Assembly (NCBI RefSeq): GCF_002101555.1
Contig: NZ_LQOL01000061.1
Location: forward strand, 50,111-114,110
Reading direction: 5' to 3'
DNA length: 64,000 bases
Source: Mycolicibacterium canariasense
Lineage (GTDB): Bacteria; Actinomycetota; Actinomycetes; Mycobacteriales; Mycobacteriaceae
Position 1 is the first letter of the stretch, and each line of letters opens with the position of its first letter. A program made the translations under genes and the position numbers. The notes under the pieces were generated by a model, which saw only the letters and a program-made list of their open reading frames with translations, ran no database searches and was not told the DNA's origin. Of this stretch, positions 1 through 7,375 are shown one piece after another.

Positions 1-271
1 GCTCCGACGAGCGCACGTTGTCCCGGTTCATCTTCACCACGAGCGAGATGTAGCTGCGCACCCCGGGCAGCGCGGTTTCGGCGTGTTCGCGTTCCGATGC
101 CAGGGCGGCGTCGTCGAACGACGCGAACGCGACATCGTCGGCACCGGCGTCCAGACAGATCCGGCGCAGCCAGTCCGCGTCGATCACCGGTGGCACGGCC
201 GAGCGGGGCCGGGCGCGCACCGCCTGCACGGTGGGGTGGTCGGCGAGGCGCGCGGGGAGTTTGTCCGTCAT
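1..271 (-). CDS. Iron-sulfur (epoxyqueuosine reductase-like) protein, N-terminal part
   Basis: Only the first 90 codons are in the window; the gene runs off the left edge. The ATG at 271-269 opens a frame beginning MTDKLPARLADHP, with later segments DADWLRRICLDAGADDVAF and LPGVRSYISLVVKMNRDN. The latter resembles the N-terminal part of the QueG-like 4Fe-4S protein family, where a conserved LPGARSVI-type segment precedes the ferredoxin domain. The ferredoxin cysteines would lie outside the window, so the iron-sulfur role is an inference from this segment alone. The inverted repeat that ends next to the start codon suggests local repression. It could be another 4Fe-4S oxidoreductase of unknown substrate. 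Confidence 0.45.
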   Translation of the reverse strand, partial: MTDKLPARLADHPTVQAVRARPRSAVPPVIDADWLRRICLDAGADDVAFASFDDAALASEREHAETALPGVRSYISLVVKMNRDNVRSSE

Positions 272-303
272 CCATCTGAGTATAGACATATATACTCAGA
301 TGG
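272..303. promoter_or_regulatory. Perfect 13-bp inverted repeat (operator candidate)
   Basis: Arms 272-284 and 291-303 are exact reverse complements, CCATCTGAGTATA and TATACTCAGATGG, around the 6-nt spacer GACATA. The repeat abuts the ATG of the leftward gene at 271, so a bound protein would cover its promoter or start. AT-rich palindromes of this size are typical of TetR, GntR or PadR sites. No regulator gene is visible beside it; it may lie left of the window. Confidence 0.6.
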
Positions 304-384
304 GGCCGGGCCGGCGCCCTTCGCTCATCTCCGACGACGTGGTGGACGAACCGGCCCGCCGACGACCAGAAGGTCAGAAACGAC

Positions 385-414
385 GAGGCGCCGCTACCTC
401 AGCAGCGACGCCTC
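385..414 (-). terminator. Stem-loop downstream of pks16
   Basis: Arms 385-395 and 404-414 pair over 11 positions with one mismatch and an 8-nt loop. The structure lies 16 nt past the pks16 stop codon in the direction of transcription. There is no T-tract, as is usual for mycobacterial terminators, so function is inferred from position and stem strength. Confidence 0.4.
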
Positions 415-429
415 GACGTATGCCAGGAA

Positions 430-2067
430 CTAGCCGGTGACCAGCGCGACCGAATTGGCCCGGCGCAGCTTGCCCGACGGGGTCTTCGGGATGGTGCCCG
501 GGCCCAGCACGACCACGTTGCGGGGACGGACGTCGACCTCGGTCACCACCTCGTGCGCCACCTGATGCTCGATGCGGCGCACCTCGGCGGGATCCTGGTA
601 GGCGTTGGACTCCACCGCGACCGCGAAGGTCTCCCGGGAGTGCCCGGCATCCAGCCGGACGGCGACCGCGCAGCCGGGGCGCACGCCCTCGACGCGGCCG
701 GCCGCACGCTCGATGTCGGTCGGGTAGATGTTGCGCCCGGCCATGATGATGACGTCCTTGACGCGGCCGCAGACGACGACGTTGCCGTCCTCGGTGAGGT
801 AGCCGAGATCGCCGGTGTCGTACCAGCCGTGCTCGTCCTGGGTGGGCAGGAAGCCGGCCATGGTGATGTAGCCGGGGGTCACCGACTCACCGCGCAGCTG
901 GATGACCCCGACGCCGCGGGCCGGCAGCACGTTGCCGTCCTCGTCGACGACGCGCGCCTCCAGATCCTGGAGCAGTGGGCCGAGCGTCGCGAGCCGGCGG
1001 GTGTTGCCCTTGCTGGCGGGCACCGCGCGGCGCAGCGCGGCCAGCAGGTCGGCATCCACCTCGTCGACCACCAGACCGGCGTTGCACGGGGAGAACGACA
1101 CCGCCAGGCAGGTCTCGGCCATGCCGTAGGCCGGCAGGATCGCCGAGGACTGCAGCCCGAACGGCTTGCCCGCGTCCAGCAGGTCTTCGACGTCGGCGGG
1201 CTCCACCGGCTCGGCACCGGACAGGGCGAAGCGCAGGGTGGACAGATCGAAGTCGCCCGGCTTGGCCTGCCGGCGCAGCCGCTTGGCCAGCAGCGCGTAG
1301 GCGAAGTTGGGGGCCGCCGTCATGGTGCCCTTGTACTTGTCGATCAGCTTGGCCCACAGGAGCGTGTCGCGCAGGAAGTCCATCGGCGTCACCTTGACCA
1401 GCTCGGCGCCGAAGTACATCGGGATGGTGAGGAAGCCGACCATGCCCATGTCGTGGAAGCAGGGCAGCCAGCTGACCATGACGTCCTTGTCGACGTCGTA
1501 CTGCGCGCCGATGAACATGGCCTCGGCGTTGGAGTAGATGTTGCGGTGGGTGATCTGGACGGCCTTGGGAGATCCGGTGGACCCGGACGTCAGCTGCATC
1601 AGCGCGAGGTCGTCCTCGTCGGTCTCGACCGGGTCGATGGGGTCGGCGGCGAGCAGGTCGCCCACCTTGAGCACCGTGATGCCCTTCTCCTCGAGCACCG
1701 GGATGGCGACGATGAACGGCTCCGAGACGATGACGGCCTTGGCCTCGATCATGCCGATGACGGTCATGGTGTCCTCGGCCCAGACCGCCAGGTCGGTGCG
1801 CGGGGTGGGCTGGTGCAGCATGGTCAGGCTGGCACCGCGCATCCACACACCCTGCGCGGTGGGCGCGATCTCGACCGGGAAGCCGGCCAGCACACCGATG
1901 GCGTCGCCGGACCCGATGCCCGCGGCAGCCAGGCCGCCGGCGATGCGGCGGGCGCGCTCGTGGACTTCACCCCAGGTGTGGCGGATGGGGTCGTGCGGCT
2001 CACCGGTGACCATGCCCCGCGCGCTCTCCCTGGCGCTGCGGTACATCTTGTCGGTAAAACGGCTCAC
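430..2067 (-). CDS. pks16: Acyl-CoA/acyl-AMP synthetase (Pks16 type)
   Basis: This 545-residue adenylate-forming enzyme should activate a fatty acid as acyl-AMP and pass it to CoA or a carrier. The P-loop LTSGSTGSPK is at about 159-168, FHDMGMVG at about 204-211, YGMAET at 314-319, YDTGDLG at 416-422, and the C-terminal catalytic lysine in PKTPSGKLRR is about K533. FHDMG resembles fatty-acyl-AMP ligases. Length and the ispE neighbour match Rv1013, named pks16 although it is not a polyketide synthase. The start is GTG at 2067, chosen for AGGAGG (2073-2078) at good spacing. The substrate is unknown. Confidence 0.85.
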   Translation of the reverse strand: MSRFTDKMYRSARESARGMVTGEPHDPIRHTWGEVHERARRIAGGLAAAGIGSGDAIGVLAGFPVEIAPTAQGVWMRGASLTMLHQPTPRTDLAVWAEDTMTVIGMIEAKAVIVSEPFIVAIPVLEEKGITVLKVGDLLAADPIDPVETDEDDLALMQLTSGSTGSPKAVQITHRNIYSNAEAMFIGAQYDVDKDVMVSWLPCFHDMGMVGFLTIPMYFGAELVKVTPMDFLRDTLLWAKLIDKYKGTMTAAPNFAYALLAKRLRRQAKPGDFDLSTLRFALSGAEPVEPADVEDLLDAGKPFGLQSSAILPAYGMAETCLAVSFSPCNAGLVVDEVDADLLAALRRAVPASKGNTRRLATLGPLLQDLEARVVDEDGNVLPARGVGVIQLRGESVTPGYITMAGFLPTQDEHGWYDTGDLGYLTEDGNVVVCGRVKDVIIMAGRNIYPTDIERAAGRVEGVRPGCAVAVRLDAGHSRETFAVAVESNAYQDPAEVRRIEHQVAHEVVTEVDVRPRNVVVLGPGTIPKTPSGKLRRANSVALVTG

Positions 2068-2093
2068 GGCAACCTCCTGGATGTCTGGAGGCG

Positions 2094-2207
2094 CGTCGCA
2101 TGCGACGTCGACCCCAGTGTCATTGCACGTTTCCCTATATTCCGCCTGCTAGCGCACACTTTTCGAGAGGCGCGCGCACACAATTGGGAAGCAGTTGTGT
2201 CTCGAAA
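2094..2207. promoter_or_regulatory. Palindrome and nested inverted repeats upstream of pks16
   Basis: The 372-bp gap between pks16 and ispE holds no convincing gene. A perfect 14-bp palindrome CGTCGCATGCGACG lies at 2094-2107, about 27 nt before the pks16 start. Further up, TTTCGAG (2161-2167) pairs with CTCGAAA (2201-2207) and, inside it, ACACAA (2178-2183) pairs with TTGTGT (2195-2200), the left side carrying a GC-rich bulge. These could be an operator and an RNA hairpin in the ispE-pks16 spacer, but no regulator is identified. Confidence 0.35.
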
Positions 2208-2348
2208 CGGTGATGGACCAGCGAACCCAGTTCCCCCGAACGGCTCTGTTGCGTAGGGAACGCCCGGATAAGCGCCAGTCTCCACCGTCAGCCATCTTAA
2301 GAGACCCTTAAGTAACTGCCAAACTGTCGCGAGAATTGAGGGATGGGT

Positions 2349-2440
2349 CACATCCCGTCGCTGCGCGCGCCCGGGTTCCACATCCCGTCGCTGCGCTCGC
2401 CCCGGGTGCCATATCCCGTCGCTTCGCTCGCCCAGGTGGT
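2349..2440. repeat. Three tandem copies of a 30-31 bp unit
   Basis: Units begin at 2349, 2379 and 2410. Each carries the core CATCCCGTCGCTGCG or a close variant (the third reads ATATCCCGTCGCTTCG), followed by CGCGCCCGGG-like sequence. The array starts at the ispE stop codon and extends toward pks16. Period 30 then 31, few mismatches. It is probably a simple intergenic minisatellite and a candidate strain-variable locus. Confidence 0.75.
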
Positions 2441-3396
2441 CACACCTCGGCGATCACCCGCGCCCCCGGCACCGGCCCGCTGGCCACCCGCACCGTGCGG
2501 CACACCCCTGCCCCCGACAGCGTGGCGCCGATCTCGACGGCCGACTCCGCCGACTCGCACAGGAACGCGCAGGTCGGGCCGGATCCGGAGACGATGCCGG
2601 CCAACGCCCCGGCCTCGGTCCCGGCACGCAGCGTGCGACGCAGATCCGGGCGCAGGCTCAGTGCGGCCGGCTGCAGGTCGTTGCCCAGCAGGGCCGCCAG
2701 TTCCCGCGGATCACCGGCGGCCAGCGCCTCCAGCACCGGCTCGACACCGTCCAGCCGCGCCGGGGCCTCCCGGTCCGGCGCCTCGCGCAGCCGGTCGATC
2801 TCGCCGAACACCGCGGGCGTGGACAACCCCTTGTCGGCGAAGGCCAGCACCCAGTGGAAGGTGCTGCGGGCCAGCACCGTGGCCAGCTGCTCGCCGCGAC
2901 CGGTGCCCAGCGCCGTCCCGCCGTGCAGCGCAAAGGGCACATCGCTGCCCAGCTTGGCGGCCAGCGCGTGCAGATCACGCCGGGCCACCCCCAGTTCCCA
3001 CAGCGTGTTGATGGCGACCAGCACCGCGGCCGCGTCGGCGCTGCCGCCGGCCATCCCACCGGCCACCGGGATGGACTTGGCGATCGAGATCGCGACGTCG
3101 GGCGCCCGGCCGACGTGGTCGGCCATCAGTTCGGCGGCGCGCCACGCCAGGTTGCGGTTGTCGGTGGGCAGCCCGGCCACGCCCTCCCCCGTCATGCGCA
3201 CCGACAGCAGGTCGGCGTTGCGCACGGTCACCTCGTCGAACAGTGACACGGCGTGGAACAGGGTGGTCAGCTCGTGGTAGCGGTCCTCGCGCAGGTCGCC
3301 GACACCGAGATAGAGGTTCACCTTGCCCGGCACCCGCACGGTGACCGAACCGGTGGGCACCCACTCGGACGCGGTGTTTCCGTCTGATGAGCGCAC
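2440..3396 (-). CDS. ispE: 4-diphosphocytidyl-2-C-methyl-D-erythritol kinase
   Basis: IspE phosphorylates CDP-methylerythritol in the MEP route to isoprenoids, needed for decaprenyl phosphate and menaquinone. GHMP-kinase motifs are clear: VPGKVNLYLGVG near the N terminus, PVAGGMAGGSADAA at about 110-123, GSDVPFALHGG at about 150-160 and GIVSGSGPTCAFLC near the C terminus. The open frame allows GTG at 3396. The M. tuberculosis protein, as I recall it, begins MPTGSVTV, which favours the GTG at 3360 and gives about 306 residues. In M. tuberculosis ispE follows ksgA directly; here an asparaginase and an opposite-strand kinase separate them. Confidence 0.93.
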   Translation of the reverse strand: MRSSDGNTASEWVPTGSVTVRVPGKVNLYLGVGDLREDRYHELTTLFHAVSLFDEVTVRNADLLSVRMTGEGVAGLPTDNRNLAWRAAELMADHVGRAPDVAISIAKSIPVAGGMAGGSADAAAVLVAINTLWELGVARRDLHALAAKLGSDVPFALHGGTALGTGRGEQLATVLARSTFHWVLAFADKGLSTPAVFGEIDRLREAPDREAPARLDGVEPVLEALAAGDPRELAALLGNDLQPAALSLRPDLRRTLRAGTEAGALAGIVSGSGPTCAFLCESAESAVEIGATLSGAGVCRTVRVASGPVPGARVIAEV

Positions 3397-4247
3397 GGGA
3401 CGACCTTATTCGCTCGGCATCGGCTGCGGCCAACGACCGGTGCTGTCAGGCTGGACCGGTGGGCAGTCCCCGATTCGGCGGATACCTGCCGGACGAGGCG
3501 GTCGGGCATGGCGGCTATGCCGTCGTCTACCGGGCGCACCACCGCGACGGCGGTGGCCCGGTCGCCCTCAAGGTGCTCGACGAACGCTACCGCCAGCCGC
3601 CGCACCTGGACCGGCTGGCCCGCGAGTTCGCCTTCGCCGAGCGCCTCGCCCATCCCCATATCGTCCGGATGCACCGCTTGGGCGACGGCTGGCTGGCCAT
3701 GGAACTGGCGCGCGGCGGCACGGTCACCCACCTGACCGACCGCCGGGCCCGGCTGCGGGCACTCACCGAGATCGCCGGCGCCCTCGACCACGCGCACCAT
3801 CGCGGCATCGTGCACTGTGACGTCAAACCGGCGAATATCCTGCTTTCTGAACCGGATTCGGGCCGGGCCGTGCTGGTCGACTTCGGTATCGCGCACGCCG
3901 TGGCCGAGGACGTGTGGCATCACCCCGGGCATCCCGATGCGTCACTGCCGTACGCCGCGCCCGAACTGCTCACCGGCCACCACCCCTGCGCGGCCACCGA
4001 TCAGTACGCGCTGGCCTGTACGGCCGTCGAACTCCTCATCGGGGCACCGCCTTTCGGCGCCGACACCGCGCGGGACCTGATCGCCCAGCACGTGAGCGCG
4101 CCGGTGCCGCGTTACCACCCACACATCGACTGGATACCGCACGCCTTCGACTCCATCCTGGCCAAGGCGATGGCCAAGGATCCGGACGCGCGTTACCCGT
4201 CCTGCACCGAGTTCCTGACGCTGGTCGACCGGGCGCTCACCGGGTGA
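3387..4247 (+). CDS. Small soluble serine/threonine protein kinase
   Basis: A 286-residue Hanks-type kinase made only of the catalytic domain, with no transmembrane or sensor region. Visible parts are the glycine loop GHGGYAVV (about 40-47), ALKVL with lysine about 62, a helix-C glutamate near 85, HCDVKPAN (143-150), DFG (165-167) and AAPELL (191-196). The catalytic loop reads HCD where most kinases have HRD, so it is a non-RD kinase that may not need activation-loop phosphorylation. ATG 3387 lacks a ribosome site; GTG 3459, just before GSPRFGGYLP, is a plausible alternative. It is divergent from ispE and its 3' end overlaps the asparaginase gene by 11 bp. Substrates are unknown. Confidence 0.85.
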   Translation: MSARDDLIRSASAAANDRCCQAGPVGSPRFGGYLPDEAVGHGGYAVVYRAHHRDGGGPVALKVLDERYRQPPHLDRLAREFAFAERLAHPHIVRMHRLGDGWLAMELARGGTVTHLTDRRARLRALTEIAGALDHAHHRGIVHCDVKPANILLSEPDSGRAVLVDFGIAHAVAEDVWHHPGHPDASLPYAAPELLTGHHPCAATDQYALACTAVELLIGAPPFGADTARDLIAQHVSAPVPRYHPHIDWIPHAFDSILAKAMAKDPDARYPSCTEFLTLVDRALTG

Positions 4248-5223
4248 ACTCGCCGGCGATCTCGCGACGGCAGACGAACTCGGTGAGCGCGTCGCCCGTC
4301 AACCCCATCCCGGTGCCCAAAGACGTTTTCACATAAGCGGTTTCGGCACGCATCCAGCGGAACGGGATCAACCCGGCCGCGGCGAAGCCGGTCACGGACT
4401 CGTAGGCCGCGACGTCATCGGGAACGGGCCCCAGGAACACCGGCACGCCGGCGGCGCCGCACCGGCGCGCGAAATCCAGAACGCTGGTCGACGCTCCCAC
4501 CGCGCACGCGGTACCGGAGTGATACGTCTCGTGCACCACGGCGTCGAAGCCGGCCGGGTCGATCGCCCGGTAGTCGAGCCCCGGATAGGGCCGCAGATAC
4601 AGCACGCGATCCCCGAACTCGACGGGACCGGCAGGCCAGGGCGGCGGCTCGAATCGCGGGCGCGGCAGCTCGTCCAGGCCGGTGATCGGCACCTCGCCGT
4701 CGCTGTGTACGTAATGGCTCAGTGGTGTCGACGGTTGCAGCCGCGCGGCCGCGTGCACCAGGCGGGAGCCGTCGGGGTTGCGGAACGTCACGTAGACGCC
4801 GCCGGGCACGGTGTCGATGACCTCGAGAGCGTCACGGAAGTTGCTGTGCCCGTTGGCTTCCGGGTGATCCAAGGGCCGGTTGCTGGCGACGACGACCACG
4901 GGCAGTTGCACGTGGGTCAGCGCGAAGGCCAGCGCGGTGGCACCGTAGGACAGCGTGTCGGTGCCGTGCGTGACGACAACGCCGGCGTGTTGGGGGCCGA
5001 CCGCCGAGGTGACCGCGGCCGCCATCGCCGTCCAGTCCGCGGGACGGGCGTTCTCGCTGAGCAGCGACAGCGGTTCGATGACGTCGAATCCGTCGGCATC
5101 GCCGTACGCCTGCAACAGCAGGCGGGTCTGACCGGGCACCAGCCCGATGACATCACCCGAGCGTCGTGAACCGATCGTGCCGCCGGTGAAGACGACCAGA
5201 ACGGTCCGGCGTGCTCCGCTCAG
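4237..5223 (-). CDS. L-asparaginase family amidohydrolase
   Basis: Hydrolyses asparagine (or a related amide) to aspartate and ammonia. The first catalytic threonine motif FTGGTIG is at residues 12-18 only if translation begins upstream of the first GTG (5139). The second motif THGTDTLSYGA places T88 and D89. In frame, the only start-like codon before TGGTI and at the rsmA end is CTG at 5223-5221, which overlaps the rsmA TGA as CTGA, the same geometry as ATGA couplings. That gives 328 residues, a normal length for the family. If the cell used GTG 5139 the enzyme would lose its nucleophile. It is translationally coupled to rsmA. Confidence 0.8.
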   Translation of the reverse strand: MSGARRTVLVVFTGGTIGSRRSGDVIGLVPGQTRLLLQAYGDADGFDVIEPLSLLSENARPADWTAMAAAVTSAVGPQHAGVVVTHGTDTLSYGATALAFALTHVQLPVVVVASNRPLDHPEANGHSNFRDALEVIDTVPGGVYVTFRNPDGSRLVHAAARLQPSTPLSHYVHSDGEVPITGLDELPRPRFEPPPWPAGPVEFGDRVLYLRPYPGLDYRAIDPAGFDAVVHETYHSGTACAVGASTSVLDFARRCGAAGVPVFLGPVPDDVAAYESVTGFAAAGLIPFRWMRAETAYVKTSLGTGMGLTGDALTEFVCRREIAGEFTR

Positions 5224-6146
5224 CTGAGCGAGGGCTCGGCGTCGCCGACCGACTCCACCCGCTCCCGTTCGGGGGCCTCCGCCGCCAGCTCACCGGAGCG
5301 CTGCAGCAGCCGGACGAAATCGGTGATCGACAGTGTCTCGCCGCGCCGGGCCGGATCGATGCTGGCGGCCAGCAGCCGTTCGGCCGACTCGTTGCCGGAC
5401 CCGGCCCATTCGGCGAACGCGTTGCGCGAGGTCTTGCGGCGCTGCGCGAAACCGATGTCGATGAGCTCGAATACCTGCTGGCGGAACGACTCGTCGGTCG
5501 GCCACGGGGAGGTCTCGTACCGGTCGATGCGGACCAGACCCGAGTACACCCGCGGGATCGGCCAGAACACCGTCGGCGACACCATGCCGTAGCGGCGGAC
5601 GTTGCCGAAGAACCTGATCTTGGCGCTGGGCACGCCGTAATCCTTGCCGCCCGGCTCGGCGGCCAGCCGCTCGGCGACCTCCGCTTGGACCATCACCATC
5701 ACCGTCTTGATCGACGGGAATTCCGACAGCAGGTGGATCAGCGCGGGCACCGCGATGTTGTACGGCAGATTCGCCACAAGTGCAGTGGGCTGCTCATCCA
5801 GATCAGCGGAGCTGATGGTGAGGATGTCGCGGTTGAGCACCGTCAGCCGGCTGATCTCGCTGTGCGAATGGTTGGCGATGGTCTTGGGCAGCTGGTGGGC
5901 CAGCACCGGATCGATCTCCACGGCGGTGACCCGCGCGCCCCGATCCAGCAGCCCCAGCGTCAGGGACCCGAGCCCCGGCCCGACCTCCAGGACGCAGTCC
6001 TGGCGATGGATACCGGACGCTGACACGATGCGCCGCACCGTGTTGGCGTCATGGACAAAGTTCTGTCCGAACGCCTTGCGTGGCCGGAAATCGATCTCCC
6101 GCGCCAGATGCCGTATCTCGGTTCTCCCGAGGAGTCGGATCGTCAT
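5220..6146 (-). CDS. rsmA: 16S rRNA (adenine1518/1519-N6)-dimethyltransferase
   Basis: RsmA/KsgA dimethylates two adjacent adenines near the 3' end of 16S rRNA, a late 30S maturation step; loss usually gives kasugamycin resistance. The 308-residue protein shows AFGQNFVHDANTV at about 25-37, the SAM site LEVGPGLGSLTLGLL at 53-67, the acidic VEIDP at 76-80 and catalytic NLPY at 126-129. ATG 6146 has a GGGAGG-type ribosome site and overlaps the rpfB stop as ATGA. It is thus coupled to rpfB upstream and to asparaginase downstream. Confidence 0.95.
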   Translation of the reverse strand: MTIRLLGRTEIRHLAREIDFRPRKAFGQNFVHDANTVRRIVSASGIHRQDCVLEVGPGLGSLTLGLLDRGARVTAVEIDPVLAHQLPKTIANHSHSEISRLTVLNRDILTISSADLDEQPTALVANLPYNIAVPALIHLLSEFPSIKTVMVMVQAEVAERLAAEPGGKDYGVPSAKIRFFGNVRRYGMVSPTVFWPIPRVYSGLVRIDRYETSPWPTDESFRQQVFELIDIGFAQRRKTSRNAFAEWAGSGNESAERLLAASIDPARRGETLSITDFVRLLQRSGELAAEAPERERVESVGDAEPSLS

Positions 6147-7264
6147 CGGACCCTCCCGCTACAGACCGGCCAGGCACCCCATCCTTGACGTGCCCTCGTT
6201 ACTTCAGCAATCGCGATCTGCTCCTCACGGGTAGCCAGATCGGCCCGCTGAGCATACCGCAGACCGCCCTGTCGTTCCCATGTGTTCTGATCAAATTGAA
6301 CACCACCGAAATATCCGTTGCCGGTGTTGATGGCCCAATTACCTCCCGATTCGCACGATGCGATGGCGTCCCAGGCGCTGCCGTTGGTCACCGGCGGCAC
6401 CTCGGTGCCCGGTTTGGCGCCGACCCGCAGCACAGCGTCGCGCGCCGGCGCGAGGACGACATTGGCTACTGGCAATCTCCCGGTTTCGATCCCGTTGACC
6501 TTCGCCACAGCAAACGTGACGTCCTGGAGGCCGGGCGTTCCGGGATCTTCGACGACCTGCCGGCTCATGTTCATCGTCGTGTCCTCGATGCGGCGACTGG
6601 CCGGCGGCAGCGGCAGCTGCTCGGTCACCTTCTCGATCCGCACACGCGTCACCTGGATCTGCATGCCGTCGACGACGGGCGCCGAAGCAGGCGGGTTGAC
6701 GGTGTCGCGCTGTTGCAGCGGGGCGCCCGCGGCATCGAGCAGGCCGGCCACGTTGGGAGCGGCCAGGTGCACGGTGCTTTTCACCCCGCCGTCGTCGATC
6801 TGCACCGTTTTCGCGCTGACCACGGGCAATGCCATTCCGGCCAGGGGGACGCGGGTGCCGCGGGAGGCCGCGGCGGGAGCGGTATCGGTCAACGCCAGCT
6901 GCGCCAGGGCGTCCTGGACAGTGGACGCGGTGGTCCACACTTCTTTGCTGTTCTGACCGTCCAGGGAGATTTGCACGGGACGGCTGCGGCTCAGCACGAT
7001 GGTGTCGGCGTCGTGCACCGGGGTGTCGGCGGACGGGTAGAGATCATCGCGGTCGCCGACGGTGAAGCCGTTCTCCCGCACCACGTCGATGACCTTGGAC
7101 TTCATCGTCGTCACGGTGATCGGCGCCCCGTCGACGGTCAGTGTCACGGTCTTGTGGGAGGTCACCGCCAGGCCGCCAGCAAACACCAGCGTCAATAACA
7201 GCGCGCCGACGAGCAGTCGTAACGCAGGCGATCGCACCTCATGGATTCTGTTCAAAACACTCAA
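6143..7264 (-). CDS. rpfB: Resuscitation-promoting factor B
   Basis: Extracellular peptidoglycan-cleaving factor that helps wake dormant mycobacteria. Order: a membrane segment (about 14-34), three DUF348 repeats (about 38-193), a G5 domain (about 203-283) and the transglycosylase-like RPF domain (about 295-373). The RPF domain has CESGGNW with C304 and catalytic E305, GYFGGVQFDQNTW, and a second cysteine C368 for the disulfide. Where M. tuberculosis RpfB has, to my memory, a lipobox cysteine just before KTVTL, this protein has AVTSHKTV and no cysteine, so it is more likely membrane-anchored or cleaved. The frame starts with TTG 7264; GTG 7237 (VRSPALRLL) is a good alternative. Confidence 0.95.
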   Translation of the reverse strand: MSVLNRIHEVRSPALRLLVGALLLTLVFAGGLAVTSHKTVTLTVDGAPITVTTMKSKVIDVVRENGFTVGDRDDLYPSADTPVHDADTIVLSRSRPVQISLDGQNSKEVWTTASTVQDALAQLALTDTAPAAASRGTRVPLAGMALPVVSAKTVQIDDGGVKSTVHLAAPNVAGLLDAAGAPLQQRDTVNPPASAPVVDGMQIQVTRVRIEKVTEQLPLPPASRRIEDTTMNMSRQVVEDPGTPGLQDVTFAVAKVNGIETGRLPVANVVLAPARDAVLRVGAKPGTEVPPVTNGSAWDAIASCESGGNWAINTGNGYFGGVQFDQNTWERQGGLRYAQRADLATREEQIAIAEVTRARQGWGAWPVCSGRVR

Positions 7265-7294
7265 GAGTCTGTTGTCCCCGGCTCTCGACCCATG

Positions 7295-7339
7295 CGGGCC
7301 CGCGGAATCCGCGGCCCGGCTGGCCGCCCGCGTTCTATA
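7295..7339 (-). promoter_or_regulatory. rpfB promoter -10 and leader hairpin
   Basis: Reading leftward, TATAGA at 7339-7334 is a good -10, putting transcription start near 7327 and a leader of about 60-90 nt before rpfB. The leader begins with a strong GC stem, 7295-7319: CGGGCC plus GCGG pairs with CCGCGGGCCCG around one bulged base and a 3-nt loop. A terminating RNA switch has been reported in the rpfB leader of M. tuberculosis; this hairpin sits where such an element would act. The exact alternative fold was not worked out. Confidence 0.5.
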
Positions 7340-7375
7340 ACAGGAAGGTAACGAAGATCGATGGTCGGCGCCAAT

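Noticed and set aside
2129..2138. ATAGGGAAAC (reverse strand) upstream of pks16 as a fourth copy of the locus motif
   Set aside because: It lacks the ACACC end and no TAnnnT box lies 25-27 nt downstream. TATAGG within it may simply be a -10.
553..2256. 567-codon open frame on the plus strand across pks16
   Set aside because: His/Asp/Gly-rich translation typical of the antisense of a high-GC gene; pks16 on the other strand has full motifs.
3373..3381. GGAAACACC (reverse strand) near the ispE start
   Set aside because: Nine-base match only, inside the possible coding start of ispE and with no -10 at the right distance.
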